Assembly (NCBI GenBank): GCA_963792075.1
Contig: CAWBUW010000001.1
Location: 62,001-126,000, forward strand
Direction of reading: 5' to 3'
Length of the DNA: 64,000 bases
From: CAWBUW01 sp963792075
GTDB lineage: Bacteria; Chloroflexota; Anaerolineae; Anaerolineales; UBA4823
Under the pieces are notes generated by a model. That model saw nothing but the letters and a program-made list of their open reading frames with translations. It was not told the DNA's origin and ran no database searches. Made by a program: the position numbers and the translations under genes. Below are positions 33,136 to 42,263 of the stretch, in pieces (the stretch's first letter is position 1; every line of letters begins with the position of its first letter).

Positions 33136-34088
33136 AATCTGCCGATGTCCGCCAGGGTGCTCTGGGTGTGTTGGCGGCGCTGCTTTCAATCTTGTTGGTA
33201 ATTGGCAGCCTCGCACTTTCGATGATCGAGGGCCAGGTGACACTGGCTGGCGCGCCGACCGGGACGTGGACCGCAACGGCAACCACGACGAAACTGCCGC
33301 CAACGCCTACAGAAACAGTTTCTACCCAGGCTGCAACCTCCATGGTGACGCCAGCGACCTCGCTGACACCTTCTTCAACTGCGTCCATCACCCCTACATT
33401 GTTGCCTCCGCCTCCGCCATCTGCTTGCCCGCCTCCGGAAGGCTGGTCGCCGATCACCGTTCAGCCGGGCGATAGTTTGGCCAGCCTGGCGCAGACCTAT
33501 AATGTTTCAGAACAGCTCCTGGCGCAGGCGAACTGCCTGGTGACCAATACTTTGTTGCCCGGCACCACGCTGTATGTTCCCGGTATGCCGACGCCGCCTC
33601 CGCCTCCCGTATGCGGCCCGCCGCCGGGTTGGGTCTTTTACATTGTACAGTCAGGAGATACCTTATACCACTTAAGCCAGATATACAGAGTGAGCGTTGC
33701 TCAATTACAGGTGGCGAACTGTCTGGGAAATTCAACCTATATCCGCACCGGCCAGCGCCTGTATGTGCCGTTTACGGTCCTGCCAACGCGGACAAAAACC
33801 CCTGCCCCCGAACCATCGGTGGTACCGACCACGTCCTTTACGCCTATTCCATCTTTTACCCCCACGGTCTTCGTCCCATCCAACACGCCTACGTCTACTA
33901 CGCCACCGCCAGGACTAACCGCTACACTGACCCCAACTCCCACTGCGACTAACACCGCAACCGTCGTGCCAACTGCCACAGATACCCCTACCGCCACTGC
34001 CACCAATACATCGACTGTTGTGCCAACGGTTACTCCGACACCTACCGATACGGTTGTGCCCACTCCTACACTTACACCTACCCCCTAA
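33132..34088 (+). CDS. Membrane-anchored protein with two LysM domains
   Basis: A 318-residue protein starting at GTG 33132, within the kinase stop. Seen: an N-terminal membrane helix (GVLAALLSILLVIGSLALSM), a Thr/Pro-rich linker, and LysM 1 (ITVQPGDSLASLAQTYNVSE, residues about 108-152). LysM 2 (YIVQSGDTLYHLSQIYRVSV) spans about residues 171-215, and about 100 residues of Thr-Pro-rich tail with few other residues follow. LysM binds peptidoglycan or chitin-like glycans. The tail is low-complexity and may span the cell wall. The gene is part of the envelope operon with LCP and deacetylase genes. Confidence 0.88.
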   Translation: MKSADVRQGALGVLAALLSILLVIGSLALSMIEGQVTLAGAPTGTWTATATTTKLPPTPTETVSTQAATSMVTPATSLTPSSTASITPTLLPPPPPSACPPPEGWSPITVQPGDSLASLAQTYNVSEQLLAQANCLVTNTLLPGTTLYVPGMPTPPPPPVCGPPPGWVFYIVQSGDTLYHLSQIYRVSVAQLQVANCLGNSTYIRTGQRLYVPFTVLPTRTKTPAPEPSVVPTTSFTPIPSFTPTVFVPSNTPTSTTPPPGLTATLTPTPTATNTATVVPTATDTPTATATNTSTVVPTVTPTPTDTVVPTPTLTPTP

Positions 34089-34095
34089 CCCTGAT

Positions 34096-35235
34096 ATGAT
34101 CCAGTTTCTACCATCCAAATTCTACAAAATTTTCCTCTGGCTGCTTGTGTTTGCGCTGGGGGTGCTGTTCAGCGCCTGCGGACTGGTGGGCGGGTCACGG
34201 CCTGTGATTTCAGTGGGATCCGGAGCTCCGCTCTTGATCCTGGCTGCAGCAGATGCCACGTTAACCCCCACGCCTTTCCAGCCTCTGCCAATCACGCCAA
34301 CTTATTTACCGGAAGGCATGTCCCTGGCGACGCCTCCTGCACCGTTTGAGACTCCCGGAGCTACGTCATCAGATGGATCGCCAACCTCCTCCGGAGAGAC
34401 TAGCACCTGGGGAAATTATCCCGGGCCGAGTGTCTGGCCGGATGTGGCTGTCCCACCACCGGTAGGCCTCCTGGACCAGCCTGGGGATCAGGTAAATATC
34501 ATGCTGCTCGGTTCTGATCAACGGCCAAACGAGGGCGGGTTCCGCACCGATACGATGCTGCTGCTGACTCTTTCCCCCGGCCAGAACAGTGTGACATTGA
34601 CCTCATTTCCACGGGATTTATATGTGTATATCCCTGGTTGGACCATGCAGCGGATTAACACCGCATTTGCTTACGGCGGGTTAGATACTTTAGCGCTGAC
34701 CATGGAGTACAACTTTGGGGTACACCCGGATCATTATGTTTTGATCAACTTGTGGTCGTTTAAGGATGTAATAGACAGCCTGGGGGGAATTACGGTGGAT
34801 GTGGCGTACACGCTGACAGATCACCGTGATGGTCTTGGTCAGTTCACAATTTATTCGGGCAGCCAACAAATGAACGGCGAGTTAGCCTTGTGGTATGTGC
34901 GTTCACGCTATTCCACCAGCGATTTTGACCGCGGCCGCCGGCAGCAAGAAGTTTTGATCGGTATTTTCCGTAAATTTCTCAGCCTGGACGGCATCTCACG
35001 CGCCCCACAGTTATATGAGATTTATCGTCAAAACGTCGACACAGATATGGCTTTTGATAACATGGCCGCGTTTCTTCCCCTGGCCGCGAATCTAAAAGAT
35101 AACGGCAATATCCGGCGTTTCAATATCACCCCGCAGGAAGCCATTCCGTTCGTTACAAGCGGCGGCGCCCAGGTGGAGCTGCCGATCCGGGAAGCAGTAC
35201 TGGCAATTATGCGCCAGGCCCTGAATACGCCTTAA
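34096..35235 (+). CDS. LytR-CpsA-Psr (LCP) family glycopolymer ligase
   Basis: A 379-residue protein from ATG 34096, seven bases after the LysM stop. Seen: an N-terminal helix that also ends in a lipobox-like LFSACGL, a Pro/Thr linker, and an LCP catalytic domain from about residue 130. DQVNIMLLGSDQRPNEGGFR, RTDTMLLLTLSPGQ and TSFPRDLYVYIP hold the Asp and Arg residues that bind pyrophosphate lipids. YVRSRYSTSDFDRGRRQQEV lies near residue 271. LCP enzymes attach glycopolymers or glycans to peptidoglycan or protein. The acceptor in this lineage is unknown. Confidence 0.9.
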   Translation: MIQFLPSKFYKIFLWLLVFALGVLFSACGLVGGSRPVISVGSGAPLLILAAADATLTPTPFQPLPITPTYLPEGMSLATPPAPFETPGATSSDGSPTSSGETSTWGNYPGPSVWPDVAVPPPVGLLDQPGDQVNIMLLGSDQRPNEGGFRTDTMLLLTLSPGQNSVTLTSFPRDLYVYIPGWTMQRINTAFAYGGLDTLALTMEYNFGVHPDHYVLINLWSFKDVIDSLGGITVDVAYTLTDHRDGLGQFTIYSGSQQMNGELALWYVRSRYSTSDFDRGRRQQEVLIGIFRKFLSLDGISRAPQLYEIYRQNVDTDMAFDNMAAFLPLAANLKDNGNIRRFNITPQEAIPFVTSGGAQVELPIREAVLAIMRQALNTP

Positions 35236-35247
35236 AAACGCCGGTTG

Positions 35248-36390
35248 ATGATGGGTTTGTTCCGCCGGTTGGCTATTCTGATAAACCTGCTGTTGTTGGT
35301 AGGGTGCAGCGCTGTGGATGGGGTGGGCGCTTCGCCCCAGGCGCTTGCGCCTACCGCCTCGACTACGCCGATCCCGAGCGCGACGCCGGCGCCTTCTTTG
35401 ACGCCGACTGCTACCGCCACTGCGCTCCCTACTGCCACTCCAACGCCAACGGAAACCTCCACACCTTCGGCTACGCCCGAGCCGCTGCCCGTCTTTACTA
35501 CGAAAGCGCTGCGCCCAGATGTGCTGCCGCAAACCTATCTGGCAGACACATGCAGTTACCTCCAGCGGCGCTGGTCAGGAGATGCGGCTGCTCCGGGTAC
35601 CGTGGTCGTACCGGTGATGTTCCATGGTATCCGCCAGGATGGCAAGCCGATCAGCGATAATATCACCATCTCCCAGGCGCAGTTTGATAGCTTCATCTCC
35701 TATGCCGCATACCTGGGCTTCGAGACCATTACCACCGCGCAGTTGATCGATTTCTTGAACAATAACGCTCCCATCCCGGAGCGCTCCATGATCATGATTG
35801 TGGATGACCGCCGCCCCGGAACGGTCGAGACCTCTTTCCTGCCCGCGCTGGAAGCGCACGACTGGACCGTGACCTTAGGTTGGATTGTGGCCGATACGGA
35901 CGCGCTCCTCTGGGAACGTATGGAGCGGATGAACGCGACCGGACGGTTGGATATCCAATCGCATGGGCTGTTGCATCGCTACGTGACGGATCAGATGGCG
36001 GAAGCCGAGATGCGCGATGAAATATTTGGTCCGATCAGCATCCTTGAGCAACATTTTGGCAGCCGCCCCACGGCATTTATTTGGCCGGGAGGAAACTTCA
36101 ATGCCCAATCGGTCGCCCTGGCGCGCGAGGCTGGTTACCAGGTGGGGTTTACGGCTTTTGCCCGCGGACCGCTGATGTTCAACTGGATCCCGCTGGGCGC
36201 TGAAGAGCGGGCAGTGAATGATCCCCTCTTGGTGCTGCCGCGTTTCTGGAGCACCGCTCTGGGCGTCAACCTGGATCTGGCCGTGAAAATCAGCGACCAG
36301 GCCAAAGCTGATGCAGCCGAGCGTTATCAAGCAGAAGCGGAATATTACCGGACCTACTGCGGAGGGGAGCTTCCCGCGATGGTCAAATAG
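35248..36390 (+). CDS. Polysaccharide deacetylase-like lipoprotein
   Basis: A 380-residue protein; ATG 35248 is preferred over the in-frame TTG three bases earlier. Seen: signal with lipobox LLLVGCSAV, a Thr/Pro linker of about 50 residues, and a NodB-like domain from about residue 105. MIMIVDDRRPGTVETSFLPA takes the place of the usual TFDDG motif. RLDIQSHGLLHRYVTDQMAE carries the HxxxH-like metal site, and TAFIWPGGNFNAQSVALARE follows. The first Asp-Asp motif is present but modified. It likely trims acetyl groups from a cell-wall glycan and is the last gene of the envelope operon. Confidence 0.82.
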   Translation: MMGLFRRLAILINLLLLVGCSAVDGVGASPQALAPTASTTPIPSATPAPSLTPTATATALPTATPTPTETSTPSATPEPLPVFTTKALRPDVLPQTYLADTCSYLQRRWSGDAAAPGTVVVPVMFHGIRQDGKPISDNITISQAQFDSFISYAAYLGFETITTAQLIDFLNNNAPIPERSMIMIVDDRRPGTVETSFLPALEAHDWTVTLGWIVADTDALLWERMERMNATGRLDIQSHGLLHRYVTDQMAEAEMRDEIFGPISILEQHFGSRPTAFIWPGGNFNAQSVALAREAGYQVGFTAFARGPLMFNWIPLGAEERAVNDPLLVLPRFWSTALGVNLDLAVKISDQAKADAAERYQAEAEYYRTYCGGELPAMVK

Positions 36391-36430
36391 AAACCCGGTG
36401 GGAAAACGTCAGGGTCTGGATTTCTTCACA

Positions 36431-36476
36431 CAGGTACGTATTAATTTTCTTCCTTTATTTCTTTTTGGACAGCCTG
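36431..36476. repeat. Half copy of repeat family C overlapping the gyrA 3' end
   Basis: The 46 bases match the right half of the full family C repeat (42195-42240) with few differences: gtattaattttcttccttt and tctttttggacagcctg versus gtattgattttcttccttt and tctttttggccagcctg. The left half and the palindrome are absent. The match covers the gyrA stop codon and its last six sense codons. Confidence 0.8.
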
Positions 36477-39400
36477 TTTTTTACGGCGGGCTTGCCCTTC
36501 GTCGGGGCGGCTGGCTTACTTCCTATTGTCGTACTGGCCGGTTTTTTCGCCGCGGGCTTGCTCTTCGTCGGGACTGCCTCCGTGGCTTTCTTAGCAGCCG
36601 GCTTTTTCGCCGCTGGTTTGCTCTCTGCCTTGCCGGCGGCTGGTTTTTTAACCGCAGGTTTCTTTATGCTTGGCTTACCTTTGGCAGGGGCCGCGGGCGC
36701 CGTTTTGCCTGGGATTGGCTTTTTTACTGCGGGTTTGCGCTCTGCCGGGGCAGCCGCCTTGGCCTTACCGGCAGCCGCTTTTTTGACCGCTGGCTTTTTC
36801 CCCGCCGGCGCAGGGGAGCTGGTTGCGCTGGGGGAGGTTTTCTTTGCAGTAGGCTTGCTCTTTAATGGTACAGCCGCTTTGCTTTCCGTGGCGGCGGCAG
36901 GAGAAGGCTTACCTGCGGTTGCCTTTTTTATCGTTTTAGCAGCCTTCGCTGTAAGTTCTTTTTCTACCGGCGCAGGCTTGCTGGTGGCTGTACGCGGGAC
37001 AGCTTGCTTTTTTACGTCCGGCTTGCTTTCTGTGGGAGCAGTTTGGTTGCCCAGCAGGTCGGTAAAGCTGGTTTGTATGGCATCCTCTTCTGGTTCGCTG
37101 GCAGCAGGCTTGCGTGCCGAGCTGCGGTGTGGCTTCTCCTCTATCACGGCTGCGCCGGGTTGTTCGGCCAGGAGGGTGAGCGCCAGGATGCGGTCGCCGG
37201 GCTTCAACTCGATAACGGATTTCCCTACGCTTGTGCGCGAGCCTTCGGGGGCTTCGTCCAGGCGGAACGATTTGGGAGCCAGCTTTTCCAGGTGCAGTGT
37301 GATGCGTGCCGCCGCTTTCCCGATGGCAGTCCCCACCACTTGCGTGGTGCGGGGCAATTTCCAGGCGAGCACACCCTGGCCGTAGCGCCCCTGCGCAGGG
37401 AACTGGTCTACTGGGACGCGCTTGGCTTTGCCATCGGATGCCACGAAGAGGATACTGCCCTTTTCCGGAACGATCTCCATAGCAACGACTTCATCGCGAC
37501 CCTGGAGCTTGATCCCGCCCACGCCAGCCGCTACCAGGCCCATGGAGCGGACTTCGTCCTCGGGGAAGCGGATGGCCATACCGTCTGCGGTGATGATGAG
37601 CACCTCGCGTTTGCCATCGGTGAGGCGAACACCCACCAATGCATCGCCATCATTGACCTTGACCAGCGTGTACGGTTTCGCTGCCGGGCCGCCCAGGTCG
37701 GCAGCCGCGGTTTTTTTTACCAGTCCCTGGCGGGTAATCGTGAGGATATAGCTGTCTTCGGGACGTTCATCCTTGGGCGGAAGCGTGAAGAGGGAAGCAA
37801 TCTGGCTGCCTTCCGGGAGCGAGCAGGCTTTATGCAGCGGCACACCGCCTTCGGGGGTCTCGGCTTCGGATAAGGTGTGAACGAAGACCGCCGCCGTTTC
37901 TCCCGTCACCGCAGCGAGGTAAAGGATATCTCGCGTGGACGCGGGCAGCGACCAGCGTGGAGCCGCAGTGCCGGAGGGCCGGGGTGGTTTCTCATCATGC
38001 GAACGCGAAACCAGGCCTTCCGGCGTGACAGAAATCCAGACCGTTTTTTGTTCGACAAAACCGGAGGGTGAATGCAGTGGGGTGCTCAGCTCTTCGCCAG
38101 CTTTGAGCCGGACGATCTGCGTGCGGCGGCGGTCGCCATACGCTTGTTTGACGAGTTTCAACTCATCTGCCACCATCTGGCGCATCTTGACCGGAGAGCG
38201 CAGGAGCGTCTCGAGGCCCTTGATCTCCAGGAGGAGCTCTTTGTATTCTTCCTCGATCTTCTTGCGTTCAAGAGCCGCCAGCCTTCGCAGTTGCATATCC
38301 AGGATGGCCTGCGCCTGGATGTCGCTGAGTTTGAAGCGTTTCATCAGGCGGTCGCGGGCCACATCCGCATCGGGGGCGTTACGAATGGTGTTGATCACCT
38401 CATCGAGGTTTTTGAGTGCAATCCGCAGGCCTTCCAGGATGTGGGCGCGCGCCCGGGCGCGTGCCAGGTCGAATTCGGCGCGGCGGCGAATGATGACCAG
38501 GCGGTGATCCAGGTACACTCGCAGCGCCTGTTTTAGCGAGAGCATGCGCGGTTCGCCATCCACCAGGGCCAGAAGAATAATGCCGAAGGTGGAGCGCATG
38601 GGCGTATCTTTGTACAGTTTTTGCAGTACAGAGTCCGGTTCGGCGGTTTTGGACAGCTCGATCACAATACGCATGCCCTGGCGGTCCAATTCGTCACGCA
38701 GGTCAGTAATCCCCTCCAGGCGGCCTTCGCGGGCAAGCTCCGCAATACGCTCGACCAGCGAGGATTTGTTCGTCATATAGGGCAATTCGGTGACGATAAT
38801 GCGTGAGCGGCCGCGGCCGGTATCCTCCACGTAAGCACGCGCCTGGACGGTGACTTTACCTCGCCCGGAGCCATAGGCGACGGTGAGGTTTTCATCCTCC
38901 TTGTGCTGGATGATCACACCCCCGGTGGGGAAGTCGGGGCCCTGGATGAAGTGCATCAGCGCCTCGATGCCGATGTCGTCCATTTTGTCCCAGTTGTCGA
39001 GCATGTAGACCAGCGCGTCGACAACTTCGCCAAGGTTGTGCGGTGGGATATTCGTAGACATGCCTACGGCGATGCCGGTAGCGCCGTTGACCAGCAGGTT
39101 CGGGATGGCTGCAGGGAGCACGTCGGGTTCTGCCAGCGAGCCATCGAAGTTGGGCGAAAAGTTGACAGTTTCCTTGCGGATGTCGGCCAGGAGTTCGATC
39201 GCGGGGGCAGCCAGGCGGGCTTCGGTATAGCGCATCGCAGCGGGTGGGTCGCCATCCACTGAGCCGAAATTGCCCTGGCCTTCGACCAGCAAGACCCGCA
39301 TGGCGAAATCCTGGGCCATGCGCGCCATGGATTCGTAGACAGCAGCGTCTCCGTGAGGGTGGTACTTCCCCATGACTTCACCCACGATGCGGGCAGACTT

Positions 39401-39586
39401 TCTAAAAGGAGAATCCGGGCGCATGCCCATGTCGTACATGGCGTAAAGGATGCGGCGGTGGACGGGCTTGAGGCCGTCTCGGGCGTCAGGGAGGGCGCGT
39501 GCGACGATAGTGGACATGGCATAGTCCAGGTACGCCTGCTGCATTTCGTGGTTGATATCAATTGAGCGGACGAGACCGATTTCCAT
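36455..39586 (-). CDS. gyrA: DNA gyrase subunit A with a long Lys/Ala/Pro-rich tail
   Basis: The DNA-cutting subunit of gyrase, 1,043 residues from ATG 39586. Seen: VRSIDINHEMQQAYLDYAMS at the start, LPDARDGLKPVHRRILYAMY near residue 32, the active Tyr in AAMRYTEARLAAPAIELLAD near residue 125, and a C-terminal beta-pinwheel. The gyrase box there is degenerate (AQGRYGQGVLAWKL near residue 752). After about residue 800 comes a low-complexity tail of about 240 residues rich in KKPAAKK and KPAVKK units, like histone H1. Ordinary GyrA proteins are 800-900 residues. It lies 55 bp after a membrane-protein gene on the same strand. Confidence 0.93.
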   Translation of the reverse strand: MEIGLVRSIDINHEMQQAYLDYAMSTIVARALPDARDGLKPVHRRILYAMYDMGMRPDSPFRKSARIVGEVMGKYHPHGDAAVYESMARMAQDFAMRVLLVEGQGNFGSVDGDPPAAMRYTEARLAAPAIELLADIRKETVNFSPNFDGSLAEPDVLPAAIPNLLVNGATGIAVGMSTNIPPHNLGEVVDALVYMLDNWDKMDDIGIEALMHFIQGPDFPTGGVIIQHKEDENLTVAYGSGRGKVTVQARAYVEDTGRGRSRIIVTELPYMTNKSSLVERIAELAREGRLEGITDLRDELDRQGMRIVIELSKTAEPDSVLQKLYKDTPMRSTFGIILLALVDGEPRMLSLKQALRVYLDHRLVIIRRRAEFDLARARARAHILEGLRIALKNLDEVINTIRNAPDADVARDRLMKRFKLSDIQAQAILDMQLRRLAALERKKIEEEYKELLLEIKGLETLLRSPVKMRQMVADELKLVKQAYGDRRRTQIVRLKAGEELSTPLHSPSGFVEQKTVWISVTPEGLVSRSHDEKPPRPSGTAAPRWSLPASTRDILYLAAVTGETAAVFVHTLSEAETPEGGVPLHKACSLPEGSQIASLFTLPPKDERPEDSYILTITRQGLVKKTAAADLGGPAAKPYTLVKVNDGDALVGVRLTDGKREVLIITADGMAIRFPEDEVRSMGLVAAGVGGIKLQGRDEVVAMEIVPEKGSILFVASDGKAKRVPVDQFPAQGRYGQGVLAWKLPRTTQVVGTAIGKAAARITLHLEKLAPKSFRLDEAPEGSRTSVGKSVIELKPGDRILALTLLAEQPGAAVIEEKPHRSSARKPAASEPEEDAIQTSFTDLLGNQTAPTESKPDVKKQAVPRTATSKPAPVEKELTAKAAKTIKKATAGKPSPAAATESKAAVPLKSKPTAKKTSPSATSSPAPAGKKPAVKKAAAGKAKAAAPAERKPAVKKPIPGKTAPAAPAKGKPSIKKPAVKKPAAGKAESKPAAKKPAAKKATEAVPTKSKPAAKKPASTTIGSKPAAPTKGKPAVKNRLSKKK

Positions 39587-39641
39587 ATTTTGAGCTTCCA
39601 GGTTGCTAAGTCTAATATTTATCCAAAAATTCAACAGATGG

Positions 39642-41567
39642 TCAGAAGTTCTCGACTACCAGGCTAATCAGCGACGTGAGCGCAACGAAGCCAATTAAGC
39701 CAGCGACGATGATACCGATCACAGCGCCCGCGCCGAGCGGGCGGGCAGGGTGTACTTCTTGACCTGCCAGGATCTGGCTGACAGCATGGATGGTCTGCTG
39801 GACGAGCCCCGAGGTTTCATAGCGCTCGACCCCGGCGAATTCCCAGCCCGCCGCGTGGATGGGGAGCAGCAGCTTCGGCGCCGCGCTGGAGCGTAAAGCA
39901 GCGCTCCAGGCGGATTTTGCCTCGCTGTCCAGGGCAGCCGTCCAGGGAGCGATGATCAGCCCGGCGCGAGAGAGCTGATCGAGCCCGGTCGCCTGGTCCT
40001 CGGAGGCTACAGCCGGGGTCAGGATAGTGGTGCGCAATCCTGGGAGTGCGCGCTGTAAGGCGGGCACCAGAGTGGCGGCAAACCCCACAGGCTCAGTATC
40101 CAGGATGATGACTTCAGTTTCCTGCAGGCGGGCCTTGCGTTGGTCCTGGGAGAGGCGTCCATCTGTGCGCAAGCTGGCGCCGTGGAAAAGCCAGACCCCG
40201 ATCGCAATCAGGCTGAAAGCAATCGCCTGGCCCAGTTCGCTGAGCGTGGGTGCTGGCTCACCCAGCAGCAGTCCGAAAATTTTGGATGCAATGTAGACCA
40301 GTCCGGAGAGCACGGTCATTGTGGCGACAAAGATATAGAAATACAGGTAAATCTTACGGGTCAGCGCGGCGCGCTCGGCTTCGCCGTTTGTCTCTGATGC
40401 CAGGGCGAGGCTTTGCGCCAATCGCCAGCTCCACAGCCAGACCGGCAGGCCTACCAGCACGGCTGCGGCGAACCAGGCAAGCTGCTCGCGCAGGCTGCTG
40501 CCCAGGGATTGGTCGAACAGGCGGATGAGCACGCTGATCACGCCGCCAAGGCCCACCAGCAGTGACGCCAGGCCAATGCCCGCCACCAGGTAGCGGTAAA
40601 TCCGGCGGATGCCGGCCTGGCGCGGCGCTTCGGCTGCCAGGCGTTCATCCTGTCTTAGCACGTAGGCATGGTAGGCCCACACAGTGCCCATGATGAGTAT
40701 GATGGGGATCGGTGTGCGCCAATCGCCTTGAGAAGGCAGTGCCAACAAGCGCCGCAGGATACTCGCCAGCAGGATCGTGCCATATCCTACCGCACCGAGT
40801 ACACCCGCAAAGATCCAGGCATACAGGTAAAACTTGCGCAGGACAGAAAAGCGTTCGTCTTCATCAGAGACAAAGCTGCGCTGCGACCACAGCCAGAAGA
40901 AAAGCCAGATGCCCGCGCCCAGGAGCAGGCGGGCAGCCGCATAGCCTGGTTCGGCATAGGCGGCGCTGCGGATATCTGTGCCGCCGGAGGGCAAGAGAAA
41001 AAGGAAACGGCGCAGCAAGTGGATGCTGCCCAGCGTAACCATGATCAGTCCGGCGGTGCTGAAACCCAGGCGGTAAAGGCGCTGCATCGTGGCGCTGTTG
41101 CCCTGGTCGGGGTACTGGCCTTGGTCCGCTCTAAGCTGGCGCAGGTGATATGCCCAGAAGATGGCCAGTGGGACGAGGGCAGCCAGGTGGAAGGGGAGGA
41201 CGCCACCAAACGCCTGGTAAGGTTCCCAGTTGGCAGGATGGCGGGTAAACCAGGCTAGCAGCAGTGCATACAGGTTGGTCAGGAATGGGCCGAGGAAACC
41301 GGCCAGGGTAGCATACAGGTAGAAGCGGCGCAGCCCGGCCTGGGCTTCTTCGAGTTCGGCCCGGGCCAGCCTCTGTCCCCAGAGCCAATGGACGAGGAAG
41401 ATGGGCAGTCCAATGATGATGACCGCGATCTCAAAGGCCAGTTTGGTTGTGGGGGCATTCAAGCTTGGGATGAGCAGGTTGCGCAGCAATGCAATGATGG
41501 CCCAAACGGATCCCTGAAGGCTGATGGCAGAGACGAGGTAGATGTAGAGGCGGCGGACAGTAGACAT
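39642..41567 (-). CDS. Polytopic membrane protein with repeated DUF5671 units
   Basis: A 641-residue protein with about a dozen hydrophobic segments arranged in four to five repeats of the type RRLYIYLVSAISLQGSVWAI, RRFYLYATLAGFLGPFLTNL and RKFYLYAWIFAGVLGAVGYG, followed by LPIFLVHWLWGQRLARAEL-type helices. This matches DUF5671 units. A soluble domain of about 130 residues (TEVIILDTEPVGFAATLVPA) and a last membrane helix (AVIGIIVAGLIGFVALTSLI) end the protein. The function is unknown. It sits 9 bp before a small membrane protein and just upstream of gyrA. Confidence 0.75.
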   Translation of the reverse strand: MSTVRRLYIYLVSAISLQGSVWAIIALLRNLLIPSLNAPTTKLAFEIAVIIIGLPIFLVHWLWGQRLARAELEEAQAGLRRFYLYATLAGFLGPFLTNLYALLLAWFTRHPANWEPYQAFGGVLPFHLAALVPLAIFWAYHLRQLRADQGQYPDQGNSATMQRLYRLGFSTAGLIMVTLGSIHLLRRFLFLLPSGGTDIRSAAYAEPGYAAARLLLGAGIWLFFWLWSQRSFVSDEDERFSVLRKFYLYAWIFAGVLGAVGYGTILLASILRRLLALPSQGDWRTPIPIILIMGTVWAYHAYVLRQDERLAAEAPRQAGIRRIYRYLVAGIGLASLLVGLGGVISVLIRLFDQSLGSSLREQLAWFAAAVLVGLPVWLWSWRLAQSLALASETNGEAERAALTRKIYLYFYIFVATMTVLSGLVYIASKIFGLLLGEPAPTLSELGQAIAFSLIAIGVWLFHGASLRTDGRLSQDQRKARLQETEVIILDTEPVGFAATLVPALQRALPGLRTTILTPAVASEDQATGLDQLSRAGLIIAPWTAALDSEAKSAWSAALRSSAAPKLLLPIHAAGWEFAGVERYETSGLVQQTIHAVSQILAGQEVHPARPLGAGAVIGIIVAGLIGFVALTSLISLVVENF

Positions 41568-41576
41568 GTTTGCCTC

Positions 41577-42071
41577 CTAACGGCAGTAGGTATCGAGTTT
41601 GGCCCAGCAGTTCCAGAAGAATTCTTCGCCTGAGACGATGACCCATCCAGGCCCGCCCGGTTTGAGGCGCAATGTGAAGAGATTGGTATTGGGCTGGCTG
41701 GCAAAGGGGAAATTATTGTAATAGGTCACCAGGCGGACGGAAACCAGGGTTTCTCTGCCTGCCGGTCGGCTGGACTGTACGGAAAGGGAGTGATCCCCCT
41801 GGCGATGGAAGTTCCAGGAGTTGCGTTCGACGTCCTGTACGAATTGTTCTAGATCTGCCGGGTAGCCATCCAGATCAGGGCTGAGGTAAGAATAGGCGCG
41901 GGCGTAGTCACGGTCTTCAATGGCGAGCAGGTAGTTGTGAACGATGTTTTCAGGGGAATCGTCCGGGCGGTAGCCTGGATCGGGGCGCAGCAGGGCAAAG
42001 AGAAAGGCCCCTACGAGCAGGAGGCCAGTGCCAACCACAATCGCGATCAAAAAACGGTCGTTTTTTTTCAT
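41577..42071 (-). CDS. Small membrane-anchored protein, NTF2-like candidate
   Basis: A 164-residue protein from ATG 42071, with GGAGGTGG directly upstream. Seen: KKNDRFLIAIVVGTGLLLVG as an N-terminal membrane helix, then an outside domain (PENIVHNYLLAIEDRDYARA, YLSPDLDGYPADLEQFVQDV) whose pattern suggests an NTF2-like fold. The function is unknown. It appears to head the leftward group that includes the DUF5671 protein and gyrA. Confidence 0.65.
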   Translation of the reverse strand: MKKNDRFLIAIVVGTGLLLVGAFLFALLRPDPGYRPDDSPENIVHNYLLAIEDRDYARAYSYLSPDLDGYPADLEQFVQDVERNSWNFHRQGDHSLSVQSSRPAGRETLVSVRLVTYYNNFPFASQPNTNLFTLRLKPGGPGWVIVSGEEFFWNCWAKLDTYCR

Positions 42072-42123
42072 ATCCACCTCCATATTATCATTATAGCAAC
42101 TATTTCAAATTTAAAATTCAAGG

Positions 42124-42238
42124 GGTTGTCCAAAAAGACAAAAACAAGGAGAAAATATACATACCTGTTGGGGTGATGCGAAGCATCACCCCAACAGGTA
42201 TGTATTGATTTTCTTCCTTTGTTTCTTTTTGGCCAGCC
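42124..42238. repeat. Palindromic repeat family C, full copy
   Basis: A perfect 20-bp inverted repeat (42160-42179 with 42183-42202, 3-nt loop) is framed by inverted arms, ggttgtccaaaaagacaaaaacaagg (left) and ccttt gtttctttttggccagcc (right). It lies between the tryptophanase gene and the membrane-protein group. A half copy overlaps the end of gyrA. Confidence 0.85.
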
Positions 42239-42263
42239 TGTTGAATTTTCTGCCCCCTTTTTC

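Noticed and set aside
33800..34080. Thr/Pro-rich repeat region as a separate gene or frameshift artefact
   Set aside because: It continues the LysM protein in frame; such wall-spanning tails are common in this phylum.
36465..37385. A 306-codon plus-strand frame opposite gyrA rich in Ala, Gly, Leu and Phe
   Set aside because: It mirrors the Lys/Ala/Pro-rich tail of GyrA on the other strand; the composition is a by-product of the repeats.
36455..39586. ParC (topoisomerase IV) in place of GyrA
   Set aside because: A recognisable, though degenerate, gyrase box and a full beta-pinwheel are present, and no parE/gyrB neighbour argues otherwise. Lineages with a single type IIA enzyme use gyrase.
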